Positions 22,219-32,976 of a stretch of 64,000 nt of DNA are shown here, one piece after another. Source of the stretch: Ailanthus altissimus (lineage: Eukaryota > Streptophyta > Magnoliopsida > Sapindales > Simaroubaceae); NCBI GenBank assembly GCA_946807835.1, contig OX327702.1:2108001-2172000 (forward strand), given 5' to 3'. The notes below the pieces were generated by a model. It was not told the origin of the DNA. It did no database searches and saw nothing but the letters and a program-made list of their open reading frames with translations. A program made the position numbers and the translations under genes. How positions within the stretch are numbered: the first letter of the stretch is position 1; each line of letters starts with the position of its first letter.

Positions 22219-22856
22219 CTTAAAAGGAAATTCATATATAATCTTCATCAAATATGTAATCTCCAAGCACTTAAAGTGGGATCCAGTACGTGTTAAAAGC
22301 ATCTTAGAATTAGTGTGTTTTCTGAAGTGACTATTTAAAAGCCATATTGTTGGAAAGAAGAAAAGAAGAAAGAATTGGACAACGAATGTTAATGTTAAAC
22401 CTTATATGTGTGTTCTTTTTAAAAAAAAAAAAAACCTTATATATGTGATTATTGAGACATTTGGAATTTTATTATCGAAGTATTTGAATATAGGTTAGTT
22501 AGCCAATTTCCTTATTAGTGCTATATATTCTAAGTTAATATTTTAATCTTTCAATCCCAAATGATAAGTTAATGATCTATTGAATAGTAATATTATGCGC
22601 CATATAAGAATGAGTTGTGCTAGATTTAGATAATTGGGATAAGTTTTTTTTTATTTTAAGTGATGTGTTATTAATTGATGACTACCGCTTATTAGGTAGT
22701 TATTTACTTTTTAAACTTTGCTAATATAGTATTTATATAATATTAATTAAAAATAAATATATTAGATGTTATAGTAGTTGGAATACAAAATTATTTAAAA
22801 ATAGGATTATTATATTTACAAATTTGTATAAGTATATCAAATGTCGTTATTAAAAA
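22219..22856. other. 3' flank of the PP2C gene
   Basis: Likely 3' UTR and AT-rich spacer; nothing else recognised. Some words of this spacer (lone TTATT/AATAA runs) could serve polyadenylation. Confidence 0.5.
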
Positions 22857-23368
22857 TAGGGATAAAGACATCTTTGTCATAGAAGTATGAGTTAATACTT
22901 AATTTTATTCTAATTGTTTTAAAATTCACAGTTTTGTCCTAGTGTGTGAGTTAGTTTATGTTAAATTTGACAAAGAAAGGGTAAAAATAAAATTCAACAT
23001 AAATTTAAAGTATACAAGACACGTGTTAATCTCTGATTGGCTAATAATAAAAATAAAAAATAAATAACACACGTGGCATATTTTTATAAGGTTTCAATTT
23101 TAATATTTTAATAAAAAAATAAAATCTGACACTGACATTAGTGATCAACGACAGCAAACCGCTGGTAGTTGTCGAACTTCGATGATAAAAATGATCAACC
23201 TTTATATTATTGGATTTCATTTTTTCTGATTTACATAATGATGGAGTTATTTTTGTCAAAACAGGATAGGAAGATGGCCAAAAAAGTGGAGAGGGGACGG
23301 CGGCGGCCACCGTGGACCACTGTCAAGTCACTGCCCCCTTGTTTAACAGAGGCTGGTGGTGGCCAAAA
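22857..23368 (+). mobile_element. Truncated fold-back element (family of 28318-29540)
   Basis: It begins atagggataaagacatctttgtc and shares, in the same order, the blocks found in the left arm of the element at 28318: the acacgtggcatattt block, the ctgacac...cagcaaaccgctgg block, and tcgatgataaaaatgatcaacctttatattattggatttcattttttctgatttacataatgatggagt. The right half is missing: Copia RNase H sequence begins at about 23369. It is therefore a half element truncated by, or recombined with, the Copia remnant. Confidence 0.65.
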
Positions 23369-23661
23369 GGGGCGTGTGGTTGAAAGGTATATACGCAGAG
23401 GTAATGACTACTGAAGATGTGAACACCGGTGTGTATTATGACAGCCATAATACCATACACCTAAGCAAACATCAAATGTTTCACGAAAAGTTTAAACACA
23501 TTGATATGCGTCTCTATTACATTCGAAAGATTATCCAAAGTGGTAAAGTTAGTTTAACAAAGATAGCATCATCTAAAATTTTTGCTGATATGTTGACTAA
23601 GCCACTGCCCTCGGTTAAGTTCATCCTATACAATGACTTAACTGGAGTCACTATTATGTAA
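23369..23661 (+). pseudogene. Copia RNase H C-terminal fragment
   Basis: The plus-strand translation VWLKGIYAEVMTTEDVNTG...MFHEKFKHIDMRLYYIRK...ADMLTKPLPSVKF is clearly homologous to the RNase H end at 2675-3178. It lacks everything upstream of 'VWLKGI'. An open frame starting at 23356 fuses a few codons of the fold-back element to it, a chance chimera rather than a gene. The PPT and LTR follow directly. Confidence 0.9.
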
Positions 23662-23730
23662 GGGTGACCGAAAATGTTGGTATGAAAAATCGAAATACTT
23701 TGTGAATAATTTTGAATCAAGGAGATGATT

Positions 23731-24384
23731 TGTGAGAAAGTTAATTAAAAATCATTGGGATATGATTTAAAAAATAAGTCAAGCGTGTTAGGTGCGCAAG
23801 GATCAAAGACTAACATAAAAAGAGGTGAAAAGACGAAAGCGTTTGCCTAGGAGTGAGCGCTGCGATGCCTAGACAATACCTGAGTGCCATAGCACTAGGT
23901 GCCTAACGCCGTGGCACGAAGCTCCGCCATCCAGCGTTGTGACACCTAGTAAAGGAAAAAAAGTTTTCCAATTTGTTCTGTCTCCCACTTGGTCTTAGAT
24001 TCCTTAAAACGACTCCCACACATTTAAGGTTAACTTAGATTGTCTTAAAGCCTATATAAAGGTCATCTATTGACTTGTAAATATATCTTAGTGATATTTT
24101 TGTGATCATAACATTCTTTGTGATTGTTAGTGAGAAAAATCCTATGTTTATAAAAGAGAGTAAGTTCTTTGTGAGTCTTTCTTGTAAAAAGCATACTTTG
24201 TGAGTGTCTTGAGATTCAATAATAAGAGAATATGATGTTGATCGGCCATGGACATAGGCAAGTTTCTAAACCACGTAAATTCTGTGTGTTATCCTTCTAC
24301 TTTTCTCTCTCTAAATTCTTGATTGCTGGTTTCTGCATTATATTACTTAGGATATTTACTTATTTGATTAATTCCGCTTCAACA
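23731..24384 (+). repeat. 3' LTR of a truncated Copia element
   Basis: It starts TGTGAGAAAG just after the purine-rich aaggagatgatt (23719-23730) and ends CCGCTTCAACA. It has the same start, end and leader arrangement as the LTRs at 1825 and 11948, with a degenerate GC cluster at about 23850-23950. No partner LTR is present, because the 5' part of the element has been lost. Confidence 0.85.
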
Positions 24385-24700
24385 CTTAGCTGTTGTTTTT
24401 CTTCCAAAACTATAGTATTTCATAGGGGTCAGCACTCCTAATAGCCCTTCAATGGGATCCAATTTCTTCGACCAAATTAAGTGCTTTGTTTGGGTAGTGT
24501 CCGTGCCTTGCTCAATAATCACTACTGGCGGAAGGGTAAATTATTTCTCTATAAGACCTGATGGTTTCTTTGCAATGAAACAGCTGATATTGCTTTCCAA
24601 CATTTGTCCTATTTATTACAAGTTGCCATTTGCGGATGCTTTTCAATTTGCCCTAGTTTTACATTGGAAGAGGAGTTTTGTATTTAAGAGATTTTAGGGA
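24385..24700. other. Unassigned moderately GC-balanced segment
   Basis: This 300-bp stretch is less AT-rich than its flanks and open on the plus strand (24452-24697), but the translation shows no domain I recognise. It may be a captured gene fragment, or the U3 part of the next LTR. Confidence 0.3.
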
Positions 24701-25039
24701 GAGAAGGAATTGGAAGATAGAAGAGGATTTATAGAGAACAACTCTTATTGAATTTTTAAACTTTTGGCTTGATACAAAATACAAGAACTCACCTTTTTAT
24801 ATAATGGTAAAGAGAGAGAGTTCTAGGCTCTAACTCCAAACTACCTCATAAATTACATCTTCTATCAAACAACTACCATTTAACACTAACTTCATTTAAT
24901 TAGATATTTTGGCATACAAAATAGAAGATTATTCTAGAGAATTTAATTCTAAAAACCTTAATTTGGGCATAGGTCAAATATGGACTTAAAGTGATGAACC
25001 CAAATGATTTTGGACTAAAATCAAGTTTATTTCTCAACA
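24700..25039 (-). repeat. Probable 3' LTR of a second Copia remnant (left border uncertain)
   Basis: Read on the minus strand it starts TGTTGAGAAATAAAC right after the PPT-like aatcaagtataagggcggg. A TATATAA-like box lies at about 24798 (ttttatataatgg). The left limit is a guess because no TSD was found. Confidence 0.5.
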
Positions 25040-25400
25040 CCCGCCCTTATACTTGATTTTTCCATGCTAAGTAAAGCTCTCATCTTGATGAAGACTTTAT
25101 GCTTGAGCGACTTGTTAAAGATATCAGCAACTTGATCTTGAGACTTGGCGTACATTAGTTGTACCTCTTCATAACTAATGCCAGCCTTTTGTTTGTAGCA
25201 TTTGACAACTAATCTTGCTTTAAATTGTTCAACTTTTTCTTTAGCATTCTTCTTCACTTTGTACACTCATTTGACTCAAATATCCGTTTGCTCTCTTGGA
25301 AGACTTACTAACTCCTATTTTTCATTCTTCACAATTGCTTTGATTTCTTTATCCATTCATGTCTCTACCTTTTGTCTTTTACCGTTTCTTTAAAATTTAT
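25027..25400 (-). pseudogene. Copia pol remnant, RT start fused to RNase H end by internal deletion
   Basis: The upstream minus-strand part is degenerate (an IKAI..KNEK..ELVSLPRE-like stretch). It runs into YKVKKNAKEKVEQFKARLVVKCYKQKAGISYEEV, the opening segment of Copia RT. This jumps directly to AKSQDQVADIFNKSLKHKVF, the RNase H C-terminus. The whole polymerase core including YVDD is missing. It belongs to a Copia lineage different from the element at 1825-12678. Confidence 0.85.
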
Positions 25401-25526
25401 TAGTTCACTATCGGCAAAAAGACCAAAAAGTGTTAGATTATTTTGATTCTCTATCACTTTATAAATTTCTTGTAAACTTCAGAGGCGTGATGTTCTTGGA
25501 CTTGAGCTTAAGTTTGAGCTTAAGCT

Positions 25527-27541
25527 TGTCGTAGGGTATATATGTGTACATTATAATTTTTAATTTTAATAACTACATATCTTACATATTATTTAATGCA
25601 GCGAAAATAGAAATCTAATTTTATATTGCAATATATAATTCTGAATATAAGTCTGCTACACTAACAAAATTTGAAACTCACCCTGAAGTGATATTGTGAA
25701 CAATTCTAGTTCAAAAATGCCGGTGGGATTATTAAAGCTAGAATGACAGCCCTCTATTTCAGTTGAAATTATACTGAAGCAACTCTTTACTTCTCGTTGT
25801 CTCTCAGTTAAAATATGAAGAACAGAAAGAAAACCTTTTTCTTCCTTATTATGACTATTGCCTAAACTTAACAAAAATAATAAGACTTAACTTTTTTTTA
25901 ACACTTGGTTTTGTCTAACACTTAGACCTATTGATCTCTCGACCAAAATGTATTTTTTCGCTTATTATAACTCTTACAAAGGTTTCTTAAAATAGTCGAG
26001 TGCCTTAAAAGCCTTTTATAATTGTCGTGTATTTTTTTTTAAAAAAAGAAGTAATAAGACCAAGTTATTATATTTAATTATTATTTTTAGTCTTATTACA
26101 CAATTACAATTAAGAAGACATTTTTTCCGACATATAAAGGATATGTGTCCTTTAATTAATAAGTGAGGCAATTCATCATACCATTTATCAAGCAATTAAA
26201 GGCATCACCATGCCATTGCTTGACAAATGGCACCATGTGGTGGTAAGTAATGACCAATCATTACTTGCCACTTATCAAACTCTCAGGTTTAACACTTAAA
26301 TCTATTAATTTTTTTAGAGATCCTGAAATAATTTTAACTTTTTAAAAAAATTTTAGATTGAACTGTTCGACCAGTGCGCTATCCTAGTGCTCAATGACTA
26401 CACTTCATATTGTGAGACTTTCTAGGTTCATACCCATTTATCTTATGAAACTTTTCTATAAGTTCGTAAATGATGCTCTACACATACATTATAGATATTA
26501 TAGAATAACACGTTAAACCATATAAGTTGAGGTTAATATATATTTGTATAATCCCTCCGTTACTTATATTTTGGAAGAACAAAGATATATATCATCACCA
26601 TCAAATCTCTGTATGCTTGACTGTAAACTTATTTTTAGATTCGTATTTCTATAAATAATATCTGCAAATACTTTTGTGATATTGTTTATCCCACGAAAAA
26701 TTATTTTTCGGGTTTACTGCTTATGGCCATAAGACTTTCTGAAATACAATCTCGGAGCATCAGGATATACAACTCACTCATTTGAGTTAACGGATCTCAT
26801 ATCTATACACATCGGACTTCATGAGCATCGTATCATACCCAGTGACACTCAACAGTTAGACCATGAAAGGTCTCTGACATGTATGAAACCAAAGTATGAT
26901 CACTCACAAGTTCACTGTAGTGTTCAAGTTAAAGGACTACAAATACTACTAAACTCTAGAAGACTTTCCATTAAGGACTTTATGGGATGTCTATTGGAGG
27001 TCCTTATGAGTTCGTTCAGTACCCAATCCTTACTAAAAATTCGCATGTCTGTACGAGCTTCTACTAAGCTCATGGTTTGCTAAGATTACCATTTGAACCA
27101 TCTAGATATAGACATACACCAATTCATATATAAAAAAAAAAAGTTTTCACCGATAGATCAGAAAGATAAAGTTTGAGAACATACTTAAATAATGACATTT
27201 CCTAGCACTATTTGTAATTGCTTTTAACTATGTCATTATTAATATATTCTTAAGTTTTTTTTCAATTTCAGAAAAGGCTTTAACTATTTAAATTTCGCCA
27301 ACTCTTTTAACCTATTAACTCTCAGCATTTATAACTCTCAGAATTGCTAACTCTTAGCACTTATCTAAACTCCTTTAGACTGGTTTTAAACTCCTTTAGA
27401 TTATACAATGTTTAAAACGTTACAAGCATCTTACCATTTATTTTTAATATTAACGATTTTATTTGAAATATTTATTATATAAATATTAAATAATTCATAT
27501 TTATACAATTTTAGAATGACATATAAGCTCCATCTCCAACA
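25527..27541. mobile_element. Solo-LTR-like element, family L1, copy 2
   Basis: Colinear with 6330-8809 over nearly its full length: the cttcatattgtgagac block, the accatataagttgaggtt block, the catcaccatcaaatctctgtatgc block and the final acgttacaagcatcttaccattta block. It ends ctccaaca at 27541. The left end (tgtcgtaggg) is approximate and no target duplication was found. It is more decayed than copies 1 and 3. Confidence 0.75.
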
Positions 27542-28317
27542 ATTATTAGCCTGAATCCATTTGTTATATTGCTCCAGTATATTAAGAGGAGCATTAGTTG
27601 AGGGTTTTGAAGAACACTACTCAATAAGAATGAACTTTTGGTCCTAATAGATTAGCACAATGTTTACATTGCTTTTCCACTTAAAGAGGTGTTCACTGGT
27701 TAATTTTTTTATTTGTTAAGAGGACTATTATATGACTTGTATCAGACATGATGCTGAAATAAATAAAGTGATTTTAAGATTACTTGAATAAATATCTCAG
27801 TAATTTCATAATAGCAAGCGTGATGTATGAATGCATAGTGTATAAATATATAAATTAATACTAATTAACGATAGTTCAATTTAACAATTAATGTGCTACC
27901 GTTAGGTATATTATATTAATTTTAAATTAAAGTTGAGACTATCTCAAATTAATAGAAAAAACTTCAAAATATCTCATATTTTCTTTTATTTACTAACAAC
28001 TATTTATTTTTGGTCAAGATAGAATTAACATTTTAATTATATTTTTGTGAGTGTAACACATTATTTTAGATTATTTTAACTTAACTCAAAATTATCGCTA
28101 TAGGATAAACGATTTTAAAATGCATCAATTAAAATTTTGTCTCTAAGAAATCAACCTTGATATTGACAAAGGTGGACACCCTCTATAGGGAGGACATAAT
28201 CAAGGCTTTACAAGTTGCTACTTATATCTCACATTGTTGTACTAAGAATGAAGACTTGAAAGTGCATTGTTTTGTACCATCTCCTACTCATTATTTTTAA
28301 GTATATATTTTTCTAAG
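27542..28317. other. AT-rich spacer, no gene seen
   Basis: No recognisable coding or structured repeat in this interval. Confidence 0.6.
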
Positions 28318-29540
28318 GGAAAAAGACATTTTTGTCTTTTGAATATGGCATAATATCCAATTTTAACCATAAAGTTTCAAATTACTCAATTTTATCTATC
28401 TCTATTAGTCAATAATCATTAGATTTAGCAAAAAAGTTTATTTTTTTTACAATGACACTTTTGCCTATACTACAATCCAAGTGTTAATTATTGTTTCTAC
28501 ATATCAATAAATGATTAATCATCGATAAAAAAAAAAAGACACATGGCATATTTGCATATGATTAATTTTAATATTAATTTAAATTTTTTTTAAAATAACT
28601 TATTTAAAAAAAATAAAACTCGCAGCAGCCATCCGGCAATGGCATGCCATCATCAGCCACCAAACTCCGACGATAAAAATTATCAAAATTTATATTATTT
28701 GACTCTATTTTTTGTGATATATACAATGGTAGAGTCATTTTTTATTAAAAAAAAATACCAAAAGGCAGCCAAATAAAAAATGCGAACATCAGGAGGCGGC
28801 AACCATCGGTGATGCACATCAAACGAAGCGACGATGATGCCGATCTATCCAACAGTGATGGTGGTGCACGTCAAATAGAGTGGCGATGATGTGCACTATA
28901 GTGACGTGCACCGCCGCCATTGTTGGATAGATTAACGATCGATCTATCCAGCGGTAGCGACGGTGCATATCACCACTTCATCTTTTGACGCGCAACGCCC
29001 TGGCAGCCGCCTCCACCACACAATTGTGATCTCTGTTAACGAAGCGACAGTACATGTCACCGTTGCTTCGTTTGACGTGCACCACCAGTGGCCACTATCC
29101 TATACCATGAAACGGTAGTCGTTGTTAAAATAGGCAACGGTACACGTACATTGTCACCTCCTGTTGCGTATTTGATCATCATTTGATCTTTTTTGTCAAA
29201 AATGATTCCACTATAGTGTAGATCACGAAAAAATAGAGTCTGATAATATAAATTATAATCATTTTTATTGTTGGCGATGATGACAAACGACTAGTGACCG
29301 GTGGTGGCTCGCCATTAAGTTAACTGTGATGGAGTTTTTATTTATTTATTTAATAATCCATGATTATTTGACACGTGTTAGAGTGTATAATTATCTTTCA
29401 ATTGAGTTACAATTGCACCCTTCAATAGTCAGATCTAATAGTAGCTAGCTTAATGGAGAAGGACAAATTTGGGTAATTTAAAATTTTAGGGATAAAATTG
29501 AGTATTAGACCATATTTCAGGGACAAAAATGTCTTTTTTT
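28318..29540. mobile_element. Fold-back (long inverted repeat) transposable element, about 1.2 kb
   Basis: The ends are inverse to each other: gggaaaaagacatttttgtc...tatggcataatatccaatttta on the left; taaaattgagtattagaccatatttcagggacaaaaatgtc on the right. Inverted homology continues far inward (gacgataaaaattatcaaaatttatattatttgactctatttttt against its inverse near 29230-29275). Central palindromes lie at 28843-28873/28900-28930 and 28809-28840/29043-29085. No transposase frame. It resembles Mutator-type or fold-back non-autonomous elements, but no target-site duplication was resolved. A half copy is at 22857-23368. Confidence 0.75.
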
Positions 29541-30838
29541 TTTAAATTTATAAAACATTTTATATTTTATAATCTTAACAAATTATTATATTTTATATAA
29601 ATAATTACTAGGTTTAATTAATTAAGTATTATAGAGTCTAATCTTTTTAAGCTTAGGTTCGTTAGTCTTATTAATTTATTTCTAATTTGGGCCTAACTAT
29701 TAGATGAACTTAAATCTTTAATTATAAGCTTAATTAATTATTTTATAATTATTCAAAACCATAATTTTATTTATAATTCATCCTAAATTAACTATTTAAT
29801 AAAGGTAATTTAAAATTATGTGAAATTACTAAATTTAGCTATTAAATATATTTCACACTATTTGATTAATTATACAAGTTCTAAAGATAATAATCAATCC
29901 ATTATTTAATCTTATTAAAAAATAAATTTTCATAACAAAATAAACTATTTAAGTTCTAATTATGACATGTATATATGTTATATTATAATAGTATGAGTAG
30001 GTACTCATGTATGATATGTGCTTATGCATCATTATATTATAATTCATCTCATAAATATATAATATAAATTAACATCTAATTTAACTTTGGTCGGATCTTC
30101 TAAGATTTTTAATGCAATCCATAGAAAAATAATAAGTAAATTACATAAAAATACAAACCGAACTCACAGTACAATTCTTCTAAACAACTAGAAGAACTTG
30201 GGTTCAACTTGAATCCAACACTTCAACCAATTGTTCTTGAGAATTTATTATAATTTTTATCACGTATAACTTTATATTTATATATATTTTTAAATGATAC
30301 AGTATTATATATCTTATTATAATTTTTATCACTCATAACTTTACATTTATATATAATTTAAAGGATACAAGTATTATGTATCTCAAAACATCAATATTAC
30401 AATGTTATAATTAGTATAATATTAAATTTTCATGACGGAAAGAAAATAAACAACCACCCTTCACAATTGAAGGACAATAAATAACCCTCTCTTTACGGTG
30501 GGGAGATAATAAATTACCTATTATTTATAATTAAAGAAAAATAAATAATTTTCACAATCATAAAAAAATAAACAATTCTCTTAAACAATTAAAGATAAAT
30601 AATTATTTTAAACAATTAAAGAGATTTGGCCTAACTCAAATACACCACCTTAACAAACAAATGTTAAACTACTGACCACAAAGGGTGATTGGCTACAACT
30701 TTAAAAGTTACCACAAATGCTAAACTTCTTAAAGCACAAAAACTAAAATCGTTTGGTGAATAATTAATTACTTACCGTTTGCTTTCAAAATTCAATTGAT
30801 TTCAGTTGACATTATTTTCACGCCCGAGAAGAATTTTC
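29541..30838. other. AT-rich 3' flank of the UGT gene, no gene seen
   Basis: Very AT-rich. About 30240-30385 holds two imperfect tandem copies of a roughly 75-bp unit (ttataatttttatcac...aactttatatttatatat...gatacagtattat). Part of the UGT 3' UTR should lie just left of 30839. Confidence 0.5.
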
Positions 30839-32976
30839 CTAGACATTGGTAAGAGATACCCCGTTGTCCTGTGCCCCCGCCGATGTCTTTATCCATCGAA
30901 TAAAATTTCGAAATGTCTCGTCAGAGAAACCGCCTTCTCTGACACTATTCATGGCCTTTTCTTTGAGTTCCAAAGCCCTTTGTTTAAATTTTTCATCCCC
31001 AAGTACTTGATCTAACTTAGTCTTAATTTCATCTCGCGTGATGATACTGCTTTCGTCTCTGTTAAACTTCAATCCCACCTTCCAGACATCACAGATGTAG
31101 CTTTCATTCAACAATTGATCAGCGAAGTATGGCCAGCACAAGAAAGGAATCCCGTTGCTTACACCTTCCAAGGTGGAATTCCAGCCACAGTGGCTCAAGA
31201 AACAGGCAATTGAAGGGTGACTAAGAACCTTTTGCTGCGGTACCCAGCTCACCAACTTTCCTCGAACGGCTACTCTATCTTGCAATCCTTCCGGGAATGC
31301 ATCACCTGGATTGTCGATAACATCTGGCCTCACAACCCATAAAAATGGTCTATTGCACAGTTCAAGTCCTAATGCTAACTCCTTGAATTGAATCTTGTCG
31401 ATAGTTGTAGTGCTGCCAAATGCAATATAAATAACTGAGTTTGGTTGTTGTTGATCAAGCCATTCCAAACAGCTTGAATCTTCTGGCCAAAAGTACCCTG
31501 CTGACTTTCCGAGTCGGTTGCTTGCCAAAAGTGGGCCTATTGGTAAAAGCTGAGGAACCTCTGCGAATTCTGCAGGCTCAAGATCACATGTTGAGTTGCA
31601 GATCAGCCGCTCTGCATTTTTAAAAACTCTTCTGTTGTTGAGCGCAATTTCAAAGATGATTTTCTGAGTGGCTAAATCGCCACAGCGGACCCAAAAAAAG
31701 TCGGTACTATTAATTGCTGGCATATTTGGTGTCAACTTAATAGTTTGTTTCTTGATTAGAGTTCCTGAAAATGCATTCAAAAATGGAAAAGGTGATCATA
31801 GATCTAAATTGCATGACCTAACTATATATGAATGTAACTCTTAACTCCTACTAATACTAATTCTTACAAGTTCTGAGAGATAAAACGAGCAAATTAAATT
31901 AATAGCACAATGTTCTGTCATTATTAATTTAGATTTATTTTCATACTCTGATTTTTAGTTGTATATACTCGATAGGTATCAGTCAACTACTAGAGTCGCT
32001 AGGAACCTACAACGTTTGGATATTTGTATTTAGTTACCTTTTTCAGTTCAAATGTTTTCCTCTAATTTTTAACATGTCAACTTAATGGCAACTCAATCTG
32101 CAGTTTGTTTATTCTTCATGTAAATGTTCCATGATAAATTAATCTGCCTTAAGTTAGCATTGAAGTTCACATTTTCAAAAATACTAAATACTAAATAAAT
32201 TCGAAAATAAGTTTAATAAAATAAAAAAAGAATAAACTTCCAATTGCTACTAACAAATGCTTATTGGCGTTCGGTGGTAGCTTTGGTGATCGGTGGTCGA
32301 TTAGCCCACCGTATGATTAAGTTTCAAGTTTTGCTTGCTAAAGAATAAATTTGATGTAAAAATAAAGGCCTAACTAATTTTTAAGTTTTGCTTGCTAAAG
32401 GGGTTGAATTGAAATCCTTCAAAAAGATTTAAATTATCTAGATAAGAAGATGATAAATCGAAAAGAATAAAAGGAATTGTAATGAGAGATAATATTACCA
32501 TCCTCGTTAATGATTCCATCGTCAATAAGCTTTGGGATACTGAAAATCAAGGCTAGTGTTGCTGCTGATGCAGGCCAAACAACAGCCCGCCTGATTTTCA
32601 TCTTTTCTGCGAGTTCAATAGCCACCCACATATCTGTGATGACACATGCTATTTTTTCACCTTCTACTCCATTGATCTGTTGAATAAGCTCTTCCAGTCT
32701 TTCAGCCATAACCTGGTTAACTTTTTGAACAGACTTGAGATCCATTTTTCTATTTTCCTGGTGTTCAACTCCATCCGGGATCGAAACCAGATGGATTTTC
32801 TCCTCGACATAATACTTTTTTCCTTCTAATGACTTCAAGATCCGCTTGTGGTTATACTCTGAGTTGACGAATGTGACTCTGATTCCATGTCTGGCTAAAC
32901 ATTGTGAAAACTCCAGTAAAGGAATTATATGACCTTGTCCTGGAGAAGGCATTACCACAACATGAGGAGTACTCAT
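30839..32976 (-). CDS. UDP-glycosyltransferase, UGT83A1-like, two exons, 467 aa
   Basis: Exon 1 is 32976-32499 and exon 2 is 31764-30839, with a 734-bp GT-AG intron after the first base of the Gly160 codon. It is a family-1 (GT-B) glycosyltransferase that moves sugar from a UDP-sugar to a small acceptor in the cytosol. N-terminal PSPGQGHIIPL carries the catalytic His16; Asp115 in CVITDMWV is the partner residue. The 44-residue PSPG box is at 333-376 (from WVPQQKVL to PYFADQ). W354 (position 22) and Q376 (position 44) favour UDP-glucose. The wording (HVVVMPSPGQGH, KLIDDGIINEDG, SYICDVWKVGL) is closest to my memory of Arabidopsis UGT83A1. The acceptor cannot be read from sequence. All key residues are present and no frameshift is seen, so it looks functional although it is surrounded by repeats. 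Confidence 0.95.

Noticed and set aside
32270..32330. GC-rich ggtggtagctttggtgatcggtgg stretch in the UGT intron as a coding exon
   Set aside because: The two-exon model gives a full-length protein with a clean GT-AG intron. The stretch only vaguely resembles the fold-back element centre.
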